The notes beneath the pieces are model-generated. The model did no database searches, was not told the origin of the DNA, and saw only the letters and a program-made list of their open reading frames with translations. Shown one piece after another: positions 33,187 to 42,535 of a stretch of 64,000 nucleotides of DNA. Position numbers and translations under genes: made by a program. Numbering within the stretch: position 1 is the stretch's first letter; each line of letters opens with the position of its first letter. Origin of the DNA: Aphanomyces cochlioides (Eukaryota; Oomycota; Saprolegniomycetes; Saprolegniales; Verrucalvaceae). The stretch covers positions 682,001 to 746,000 of the forward strand of contig JAHQRK010000015.1 in the NCBI GenBank assembly GCA_019828595.1, written 5' to 3'.

Positions 33187-33476
33187 ACTCGATGGCTCTT
33201 GAAGTGCTGCTGCATATGGCCTTGCTACCTATCTAGAAGCATTCTCTACACCATTTTTCCATCAAACTAATAAGGGCCTCTTTCGAGTAGGATTTTTATG
33301 AGTCTCTGTTTAGCACAAAAAGTTGACTCCAAGTTCATCCATGTACTTTTAGGAGTCAGATTTTCAGCTAATGAAAAATGATTGGTCAGTACAGTGACTT
33401 GAAATGTTTGATCATGATGAGCATGGTATCTCCTACAGAGACCTACAAAGCCATCGCTCCTGCACGCACAATAGCT

Positions 33477-34869
33477 CTATTCCTGGCACTACCTGAGTAG
33501 AGCCCCACCTAACACTAAATAGTGTGATATTAATTAATGTAATAAACATGATGTTATTTTAACACTATTTTAAAAGCGCTTCATGTAGTGAGTTCGCGCG
33601 AAAACGAGTGGACTTGGGCAAAACAGAAGCAACACCCCACATTTAGGCGCCAAACAAAGAACTTGAAGAAAACAACATATAGATAAGCCTAATCAAAAAC
33701 GCAGATCCCCACACTTTTTAGTCATTTCCACTTTGAATTGGTCCTACAAAGTAATGTACGACGTCAGCAATCTCACCGACGACTCCTACGAGGTGGTGAT
33801 GAAAGCAACATGCGATGAGAGGCAATGCATTGAGTGGGCCATGAAAGTTGGCCTGCTAAAATCAACAATGCTTTGTCCCAAATGCGCAAAAAGCATGATC
33901 ATGTCTCCTGACAAGTCCCGCTGGCGCTGCCGCTCATCGAACCACGGTTTCGTTGAGCTTAGCGTCAAGGCGGGGACATTATTCTCGAAATCCAAGCTAC
34001 CTATGCGATAACTGCTTCGACTCATATTCGATTGGGCATCCCGAAAGTCAATAACAACGGTGATGGAAGAGCAAGAAGTCTCCGATAAGACTGCAAGCGA
34101 ATGGTTTCAGCGCTGTCGGCTAGTTTGCACGGACGAAATGTCAAAAACAACATTACAGGTAAGATCATCATGAGATTTGATATTTTGTGAAATTCGATAT
34201 CCTATGAAAATTTATACTTACAAATATTTTAGATTGGAGGTATCGGATCTGTTGTTGAGATCAACGAGACCTCGTTGAAAAAGAAGTCGAAGTATAGCAG
34301 GGGCACCCAGCACCCAGATTGCTTGCTTTTTGGCGGTGTTGACCGCACTACCAAGAAGTGGTTTGGTGTTTTGACGTTTCAAGATCGAATTAAGCCTACC
34401 CTGACAGCTTTGATCAAGAAGCACATCCGCCCTGGGACTATGATTATGTCCGACAAATTCGGATCATACGTCTCGGCGAATGGTCAGTATAACCTTTCGA
34501 ATGATCCCAATTTGGGATATGAATTATGGTCACATGTGGGTGAACCACTCCGAAAATTTTGTGAACCCCTCCAATGGGGCTCACACGCAACGAATTGAAG
34601 GCCTGTGGGAGGTGCAAATCAAGCACTTCATTAAGTCTATGCGTCGAGTCCACCGCTCCCTACTGCAATCCTACTTGAACGAATTCCTATGGCGCAGTTG
34701 GTACTTCCCAACGAGCCGCTCAGGCAAAATGTATTTCAAGGGTCTTATTTTAGGCATTCGTAACAATGAACAATAAATGCATACTATTTTACACTAATTT
34801 CAGTTTTTTCTTCATAGAATAACACTATTTAGTGCTAGGTGGGCTCTACTCCGGTAGTGCCCTATTCCT
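33477..34869 (+). mobile_element. Merlin/IS1595-type element with perfect 8-bp TSD
   Basis: The element occupies 33485-34861. It has imperfect TIRs of about 40 bases beginning GGCACTACC, and is flanked by identical CTATTCCT copies at 33477-33484 and 34862-34869. An 8-9-base duplication is the hallmark of Merlin elements. The transposase inside is of the ISXO2/IS1595 type but is damaged. The perfect duplication indicates that insertion was recent relative to the decay rate, or that a defective copy was mobilised in trans. Confidence 0.9.
33754..34776 (+). pseudogene. Merlin-type transposase, disrupted
   Basis: The reading frame resembles ISXO2-like transposases: an N-terminal zinc-ribbon-like region (CPKCAKSM), then GGVDRTTKKWFGV, a catalytic aspartate in MIMSDKFGSY, and a glutamate in RIEGLW near the NHSENFVNPSNGAHT motif. 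Two lesions are visible. An in-frame stop follows KLPMR at 34009-34011. The first catalytic aspartate position, normally VEIDET, reads VEINET, which should abolish catalysis. One or two short introns are likely (near 34159-34231 and around 34480). This copy probably cannot move itself. Confidence 0.8.
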
Positions 34870-35257
34870 CGGCTAAAGCGGCGAGAGGGTATTGCTCGGT
34901 CAGCTCGTCCATCAACTGAAGAAACAACTGTAGCAACTACAGTGGAAGCATTGTGTTCTGGCTTGCGTGGTGTGCCTCGATCCATCGCTCATCAAAGCAA
35001 AATAATAATAAAATAGAATAAAATGCAAAAGAGACCAAAAAGACCTCGCTGACCTCTTTTTGGAAAATGCGATGAAAAAAGAGACGAGAAGTGTTTTGAT
35101 TGGCTCCGTCTCTGTCCGAAAACTACTCGAAAGAGGTCCATAGGTCGGTTACGTTCAAGTTGATGCCAAAGTTCGCTCTTGAAGTCGATGAAAATCATCG
35201 ACACGCACTTAACAGGGTTGAGATTCGGACATACCATCATTTTTGGATTGGCCAAAG
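34870..35257. other. Intergenic region upstream of desaturase 2
   Basis: No gene is visible. This is the likely promoter of desaturase 2, with alternating A-rich and purine-rich tracts near 35000-35060. Confidence 0.4.
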
Positions 35258-36311
35258 ATGGGAAAAGGCGGCAATTCATCTCGGGCGGCGCATCCGTCAC
35301 CACCTCGAGACTTCTACTGGGAAACGACGGACGAGCCACACGCCACTCGACGTAAGCTAATTACAGCCAAGTATCCCCAAATCAAGTCACTGTTTGGCCA
35401 TTGCCCCCGAACAAAGTATGTTGTTGCAGCTGTCGTCACGATCCAAAGCATTCTTGCCTACTTGACGAAAGACGCAAGCTGGTCTGTGTGGCTTGCCGTG
35501 TGCTATGCCATTGGAGGAACGTTGAACCATTCGATGATGATGGCAATGCACGAGCTGTCGCACAATCTAGGTTTCAAGAAGCCGCTGTACAATCGTATCT
35601 TGTCCCTCATTGCTAACTTCCCAGTCGGCATTCCTGCTGCCATGTACAATTACTCTATGGGTTTCTCAAGTATACTAAATCCCTCGTAGCTCTTTCAAGC
35701 GATACCACATGGAACATCACCGATACCAAGGCGAAGACGGCATTGATATCGATATCCCAACCAACGCGGAAGGCAAGATTTTCAAGACAAAGCTTGCCAA
35801 GCTCTTCTTTGTCGTGGGGCAAGCCTTTTTCTACAGCTTACGTCCTCTCATTGTGAATCCTAAGACGCCGACTCTTTGGGATTTCATCAATTATGCAAGT
35901 CAAATCAGCTACATGGCTACAATTTGGTATTTCTGTGGCTGGTCAGGTGTCGGCTATCTCATCTTCGGGACGATTTTGGGATCAGGGCCACATCCCTGCG
36001 CTGGCCACTTGATCTCGGAGCATTATGTGTTTGTCAAGGGCGCCGAAACATACTCATACTATGGTCCTTTGAACTGGGTAACATTCAACGTTGGTTACCA
36101 CAACGAACACCACGATTTCCCATTTGTTCCTGGCAGTCGGTTGCCTCAAGTCAAGGCAATGGCACCTGAATTCTATAACACATTGCCCCAGACAGCGTCA
36201 TGGATCGGAGTCTTGATTGATTACATCATGGATGACTCGATGAATGCATATTGTCGCGTCAAGCGAAAGACATTGACTGAGGCTGAGAAGGCCAAGTTAA
36301 AGGTTGAATAA
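35258..36311 (+). CDS. Sphingolipid delta-4 desaturase 2
   Basis: DEGS-family paralog of the 25434-26486 gene, with two exons (35258-35643 and 35690-36311) and about 335 residues. The intron sits at exactly the same codon and phase (2) as in paralog 1, but is 46 bases, so reading through it would cause a frameshift. The first exon has the same length as in paralog 1 (386 bases). Histidine boxes HELSHN, HMEHH and NEHHDFP are intact, as is the FYW motif. Differences are concentrated in hydrophobic spans and loop residues. It probably arose by tandem duplication, later separated by transposons. Confidence 0.95.
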
Positions 36312-36415
36312 GCTCGAGACAAGAAAATGAATGTTTTCTTTGCTTTCATCAGTTTCGTTCGCTGGCTGAAGCTCCATGAATATAGACAACGAAGCTGTTC
36401 AATTAACATAGTCGA

Positions 36416-38510
36416 TTAATGCTTTGGTGCTTCGTAAGCGTCAACATGAACGCCGGCAATCGCGCGACCTGAAGGATCCGCAGCGTTCTTGAATGCAGCG
36501 TCCCATTCAATGGCAGCAGGCGTACTGCATGCAATACTTGGTCCACCAGGCACAGTTTGCGCCGCGACTTCCTTCTCAAAATGCTTGGAGAAAATGCTAC
36601 AAATGTTGATGAGGTCACAGCCTCTAGAGGCAGCAAGGTACCTGCGGTACAGGTATGCTTCCTTCGTTTGAGGCGTGTTGTAGGGGAAGAGCAATTCAGC
36701 GTGCTTCATTTGGCGGTCAGAGACATCGCGTTCGGCCCAATCCTTGAGTGAATCGATCCAGCCGTAGCCCACACCGTCAGAGAATTGTTCCTTCTACTCA
36801 TCGAAGTTATTCCAAGGTTCATTATGAATCATGAATACCTGGCGCCACAAAATGTTGTTAGGCAAGTATGGGTTTTCAGGCGTGTCGAAAGCCTTGCGGA
36901 TGACGTACTTCTCCATCTTTCCGTTCTTGCGATCACACTATCCATTTCATTGAGCTCACCATCCGCTTCTGCAACTAACTTACCATCTTTTCTCGCGTGT
37001 CCAAGTTCATTGCAACATCCAAAAAGTCAGCATCCAAGAATGGAACACGGGCTTCAACGCCCCATGCACTCGTGGCTTTGTTGGCTCGCAAGCAATCGTA
37101 TTGATGCAAACCCTACAATTATTCGCTTGATGAGATCTCATGAGTGCAAGACGTAGTACCTTCAATTTGTTGACGGTCTCGTCGTGAAAAGCTTGGGCGT
37201 TAGGGGCCTTGTGGAAGTACAGGTAGCCACCAAAGACTTCGTCCGCGCCTTCGCCGGACAAAACCATCTTGATGCCCATGGCTTTAATCTTGCGGCTCAT
37301 GAGGAACATAGGAGTCGATGCTCGGATAGTCGTGACGTCGTATGTTTCCAACTGCAATTCCTGTTAGGAGAGAAAGAAGACCGAGAGCCTTACGTGATAA
37401 ATCACATCAGAGACAGCATCCATGCCTTCTTGAATAGTGTACGTGTACGAGTGGTGAATAGTGCCCAAGTACTTGGCCACTTCTTGAGCAGCAGCCAAAT
37501 CAGGCGAGTTTTCAAGACCGATCGTGAACGAATGAAGGCGAGGACTCCATTCCGTATCCGAGCCTTAAAACAATTTTAAGAAATTTCATGCTAGGAAAAA
37601 ACGTACCGGATGCGAAAAGCTTCTTTTGGTGGCGGCAAGCAATCGAAGCCACCAAGGACGAGTCCAAACCACCGGACAACAAAACACCCCAAGGCACGTC
37701 AGACATCATGCGCTTGATCACAGCAGTTTCAAACGCCTAGAAAATTCACATGAGATACATGAAATCCTGCTATATCTTACTTGACGCAAGCCATCGAGGT
37801 TGAGAGGAGTCGACCCAATGTGGCCAGGTTCCATCCAAGATGGTGTGTACCATCGCGTAAATTCTCCTGTGGTGCTCGAGAAGAAGTGGCCAGGAGGGAA
37901 CAAATCGAAGCGAACACATCCATGCTACACGCTGGTCAAACAAAAAGACGGCAAGGAAAATATCTTACCTCAAGAGCCTTCATTTCCGATGCAAACCAGA
38001 CGCTACCATCAGCACCATAACCATAATAGAGAGGCGTGATGCCCATGTGATCACGAGCAGCAATCAAGAGATCTTTGCTTGAATCATACAACACAAAGGA
38101 GAACATGCCTCGCAATTTAGGCAAAAAGTCAGTGCCGTATTTCTTGTACAAAGGAATGATGACTTCGCAATCGGATTTCGTCTTGAACGCATATGGGGTA
38201 GGCAATCCAGCCATGAGTTCCTTGTAGTTGTACACTTCACCGTTCACAGCAAGCGTGATCGTGCCGTCGTTGCTCACTAGAGGTTGGGCACCGGATTCAG
38301 GGTCAATAATGGCCAAACGTTCATGCTCGATGGCAGTGCCGTTAGGGAAAAGACGGACGCCGTTCCAATCAGGGCCACGGTGGCGAATCCTACGACATTA
38401 GCATTTTGAAATGCACAGGAAAGAACGTACTTTTTGCCTGCATCCAAGATGGCTTTACGCAGGTCGTCATCATGAAGCATCGACGCATAAATGGCTACAA
38501 TTCCGCACAT
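36416..38510 (-). CDS. Asparagine synthetase (glutamine-hydrolysing)
   Basis: Class II (AsnB/ASNS) enzyme converting aspartate, glutamine and ATP to asparagine and glutamate. The start MCGIVAIY places the catalytic cysteine at position 2, exposed after Met removal. The glutaminase domain ([25 protein letters not shown]) occupies the first 200 residues. The synthetase domain shows the ATP pyrophosphatase loop [10 protein letters not shown] and [16 protein letters not shown], then [14 protein letters not shown] and [16 protein letters not shown] across an intron. About nine short introns interrupt it (for example near 38430-38390 and 36820-36777). The tail ends EAPKH at 36416. It converges on desaturase 2, with about 100 bases between the stops. 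Confidence 0.94.
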
Positions 38511-38617
38511 GTTGTCGCTGTCTTGACGGGGTGGCGAGGACGCGGCAAATTCGAAAATGAACAGAAAAGGATCAGATTCATCATATCTGATAGATATTCA
38601 ATAAAGTAAAGTATTCA

Positions 38618-38848
38618 TCAAGATGCGCGATTTGCATTCGACAAAATCGAAGTTAACGACATAATTCCAATCCATATTCCCGTCAAAATGTACCAATAGG
38701 GTACATCCTGTACAGCTGTTCGTCCAAGAGCTTGCGTCACACAATGGCTGGTTGGAGAAGAAGGACGGACGCCGGGGCAATCTTGGCTGTCTTGCAATTC
38801 AATGCATCGAGTCGGTCTGTCCTTGCATAAGGATTTGGGGCGAAACAT
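38618..38848 (-). CDS. Possible small Cys-rich membrane protein
   Basis: This 76-residue frame has a Cys-containing N-terminal half (C8, C15, C24, C36) and a single hydrophobic span (YWYILTGIWIGIMSLTSI) near the C-terminus. It lies upstream of asparagine synthetase on the same strand. It has a real-looking composition but no recognised family, and it could be chance. Confidence 0.35.
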   Translation of the reverse strand: MFRPKSLCKDRPTRCIELQDSQDCPGVRPSSPTSHCVTQALGRTAVQDVPYWYILTGIWIGIMSLTSILSNANRAS

Positions 38849-38875
38849 TGCTTTACTTTAATGAAAAATCCCACC

Positions 38876-39446
38876 AATTCGACTGTAACTCCATTTAATC
38901 CAGCGACGACCTAAACCCATAAAATTAGTTTTAATTGGATAAAATAGTTTTGATGAATTGTTGTGTAAATTCACTTTATCTGACCAATCATACTGTCAAA
39001 TTACTAAGAAGCTCTAAAAGAAGAGCCCCACAAACGGAACGTGGGCAGTTCTTGCACGTTTATAATGGCTGAGCTTCATACCACGCGGACGACGTCAGAC
39101 ATCCGCCCAGAAAATTGCGCTCACCGAAGCGAAGCGGAGGTTGAGTGGAAAATTTTCTGTAGGCGGATGACTCGGAGGAGGGAGCCCCCAACGTGCACCA
39201 AAAAGGGACTTCTTTATATTTACTCTCATCGGGAAAGGCGGCAGGTAGCCGTAAGGCCATGCCGCCGCCCTGATGAGGCCTGTTTGAGTTCTTGGCCTGG
39301 TCGTCTTGACTATTATTGGTCAAATAGTTGCCACATACGCGTCATGATTGGTAGATTATTTTATCCAATGAATTTGACTATATTTTATTTTATAGGGCTA
39401 GGTCGTCGCTGGACCGGGCGATTAATGGGGCTAATTCGACTGTATT
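38876..39446. repeat. Small element with inverted ends and hairpin-rich core
   Basis: The 14-base block TCCAGCGACGACCT near 38898-38912 recurs inverted near 39399-39413, within ends that are partly inverted copies of each other. The GC-rich core (39020-39290) contains nested complementary segments: TTGCACGTT against AACGTGCA, CAGAAAATT against AATTTTCTG, and GGCGGC against GCCGCC. This could be a non-autonomous transposon carrying a structured RNA, or a structured RNA gene. No protein-coding function is evident. Confidence 0.45.
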
Positions 39447-40024
39447 GTAAACAAATTCGAGATATTTTCTTGTTTATATGAATATTCGTATCAATTTATT
39501 GAATATTTTCATTATTTGTGCATATTTTCTGACCTAAAAAGAACAAGAAGGAACCACAACTGGTGGAACTAATGATGGGTGCAACCCCACAAGAAAGTCC
39601 GTGGAAGTTGGATTGACCACGAGAACTTGTGTTGTGGTGCGGGATTTCCATGGAGATATCCCTGTGGTGGAGAGAGCGTTGCGGGGGATCTGCCACGCTC
39701 TGGTTGGAATCGATGGAGTGAAGTGGAAGTCCATCTTGAGCAAAATTGAAACTGAATTGCATCCTGAGTCGTCGAAATGGAGCTGCTGCGCTTGCTGCTA
39801 GTTTATGATGGCGGACGTTTCTCTACTCCATGCCAACTTGATTGCGAGCAGCCATGGATCTAGTATATTCCATGAATGAATCGTTGCAAGGCAAAGCATG
39901 GCGAAAACATCCCCTTGGACGTATTAATAGCGGCCAATCCAAGAACTCAAGTTCGATGCGATAATGTGGAAGACCTCAACTAAATTTACGATCCCAAATT
40001 CAAGAACGCAGCCCATTTGCACTT
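39447..40024. other. Region upstream of the RhoGEF gene
   Basis: A plus-strand frame ending at 39801 (protein-like part RTCVVVRDFHGDIPVVERAL) might be a degenerate gene fragment. No clear start, splice site or family is visible. The rest is non-coding. Confidence 0.3.
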
Positions 40025-41515
40025 ATGTGGTCGACCCCCCCGCTTCTCTTCTTTGGAAAGCGCAGCTCCATTGAGAGCAGCCCCTCCGAAGATGGTTCTG
40101 TAATTCTCGAGGAAGCGCCACAGTCGAAGCACATGTTTAAGGCTCTCATGGTGCGGCGTCTATCGAAGTTGCGTCTGTTGGATGACATGCCCCAGTCTTC
40201 CGTAACGACGCATACCAGCTCCTCATCGTCCCCACCAGAGTTTCTTCACAGCACCTTTCTCCTCGATGACGAGTTCCAGCCCATGAGCTGTGACTCCACT
40301 CCACACTACCCTTGGTACCGTGCGTTGACGGAAATTATTGACACGGAATTGGCCTTCGTGGAAACCCTTGAGATGCTGCGTCAAGTCTTTTCTCACGTCT
40401 TCCATGCTGGCCACAAATACACATATCCCCCGATTCTAAATCTCCAAGCAGCTACAGAGTCTCTGCTCACTCTCCACTCGGATATCGCCGATGCGCTCTA
40501 CCTCCCCATGGATACAAGACATCTTGCAAAAGACAGCACCCATCTTGCATCTGTCTTTCGCGATCGATTGCCCTACTTTAAGCTTTACGCGAATTATTGC
40601 TTGGCTTACAAGGAAGTGAGCAGTCTTCTCCGAATGCACCAGCGTCGCCACTCAACTGAACTGCAGCAATTTGTCGCGGCCGTTTGTGGAGCTGCAAAGC
40701 TCCTTCAAGTGGACATCCAGTCGGAGCTCATTAAGCCCGTGCAACGACTTTGTCGGTATCCGCTCCTCTTTGCCGAGCTGCTCCATCATGCTCCTGACCA
40801 AGTGCAAGAAGACTTGGCAACACTCGTGGACGAAACCAAAGCTGTCGCCGCTCTTGTCAACGATCGAGTTGAGGCCGAGCAGAACAACGCAAAATTCCTC
40901 CGCCTTCGACGAAAGCTTCGTCTTGGTTTTGGCTGCCCTGAAGTGCTCGTGCCCACTCGGCACTACGTAGCAGAAGCGGCCGTGCAAGTCACATCGCGCT
41001 TGTCTCTCGTTCCATGGACTATGTGGTTCTCCAAACACGTGACGCTTGTTCTGCTGTCTGATGTGCTTCTGGTCACGAAATCGATGCGCCATAAGCGTCA
41101 CAACCAGGTATGGCTCTCATTCAACTGCATTAAATGCTTACGATGTCGCCCAGGTCTCCAAAGTTATCCCATTGTCCTCAGTTTGCTTGCTGGAGGATGC
41201 CTATGACGACGACGATGGCAAAATTCTCCTTCCAAGGTGGTGGAATCCATCGCGAGGCTTTCTTCTTCGCTATTCCAAGTACGTGTCAATCCGTCGACAA
41301 TGAATTTCTAATTGCAGAAATCTCTCGGTAGAAGCGAAATCGCGACACCCAAGACGTACGTCGTCATGTGCGAAAATGAAAAACAAAAAGTTGATCTCGT
41401 CAGCAAATTTCGTCAAGCCCAGAGCATGAAAATCCCATCCCGAAACTCCATTATGACGCCGCCATTTGCCCCTTTGCGTTCTAACCGTTTGCCGTCCACT
41501 GTGAGTGCTGTCTAG
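40025..41515 (+). CDS. DH-PH Rho guanine nucleotide exchange factor
   Basis: Three exons (40025-41107, 41154-41278, 41332-41515) join in phase 0 and phase 2 to 463 residues. Residues about 100-290 form a DH (RhoGEF) domain: RALTEIIDTELAFVETLEML, PYFKLYANYCLAYKE, and the conserved helix LIKPVQRLCRYPLLFAELL. A PH-like domain follows (HVTLVLLSDVLLVTKS to TYVVMCENEKQKVDLVSKFR). The protein should activate a Rho-family GTPase by GDP release at membranes. In the third exon the acceptor at 41331 is preferred over the AG at 41317 because only it keeps the PH frame. The tail is short and Ser/Pro-rich. Confidence 0.9.
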
Positions 41516-41711
41516 TCCGTTGTCAACCTTCCAAGAACGTCCTTGGACGGGCGAGTTGATGTTGCATTGAATGTATGTGTGTTGGAGTGTAGGTGCGTGT
41601 GTGTTCGTGCGCGTCCGTCCACGACCTTCGTTCAGATTGTCGTCTATTGCTTGCTCGTCGTGAGATCTCACCTTTGGCATTTTTCATTTCACCACGTCGA
41701 GCACAGACGCA

Positions 41712-41990
41712 ATGGCAGAGAGTGCGAGCGCCACTTGGACGAATTCCGTGTCGCCAGTTTGGCAAAGCGCATGGACAAAACATAACCCCGTGCGCATTGA
41801 ATTCCTCCCCGACTGCGTCAATCCACACCACAAAGACATGTATTCCAAAGAGGAGAACCCGATCGAGTACCCGACGAACGCATGGCTCGTGGACGAAATA
41901 GCGACGATGAATTTTATCTCGTTGGACGACACCGACTTTGATTTTTCATTCACACTCGACATGGAAGCGCTCGTCGAGGCATTCAACTAG
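41712..41990 (+). CDS. Small acidic protein, unrecognised
   Basis: Single exon, 92 residues, acidic, rich in Trp, Pro and Asp, ending with an acidic aromatic stretch (SLDDTDFDFSFTLDM). It follows the RhoGEF gene on the same strand after about 200 bases. The composition is protein-like, but no family is recognised. Confidence 0.55.
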   Translation: MAESASATWTNSVSPVWQSAWTKHNPVRIEFLPDCVNPHHKDMYSKEENPIEYPTNAWLVDEIATMNFISLDDTDFDFSFTLDMEALVEAFN

Positions 41991-42535
41991 CACATCTCGC
42001 AACAAGCTGCTGCCTATTTATAAAGACAAACAAGATGCCAACGAAAGACAGAAACAAGCGCCGACCGCGACACAACCTCTCAACTTCCAAAGTTGAAGCT
42101 CTGCGACAAAAATGTATTTAAATAACATAATTCAAGTTGTTGGCCGATTGCCTCGTTCTATAATTAGATTTCACATTGAAAATAATACATTTTGATTGGC
42201 TAAATTTTGACACTTTTCCTAAAATCAGTACTAATCTCATCGTTTTGAGCTGCAGAAGGGGTAACGACTCCCGCCAGCACATCCATCGCTCCTGCGGGAA
42301 TGAAATGTCGAAAACGTGATGGTACTTCTCCCTTGGGAAGTGCTCTGCAGCTCACTTGCGAGCAGAAAAACTGCACAAAGCGACCAGATATTTCTCCAAC
42401 GAGCTGAAAACGTTGATGAAACTTCAATTGCTCCCCGAGTCAAGAGTCTGTGCATAGCTACAATGTCTCTCTCTCGTCGTATTTTGAGCTCAAGTTGATG
42501 GCCTGCATTGAAAGGAACCCCCCAGAGCTAGCTGC
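41991..42535. other. Intergenic region
   Basis: No supported gene; AT-rich around 42110-42230. This is the promoter side of the WW-IQ-EF-hand gene. Confidence 0.4.

Noticed and set aside
39260..39300. CTGATGAG in the structured element suggested a hammerhead ribozyme core.
   Set aside because: No properly placed GAAA box and cleavage triplet with stems I-III could be found in either the type I/III or the type II arrangement.
41312..41331. Splice acceptor AG at 41316-41317 in the RhoGEF gene.
   Set aside because: Using it puts the PH region out of frame. The next AG at 41330-41331 restores the conserved PH ending.
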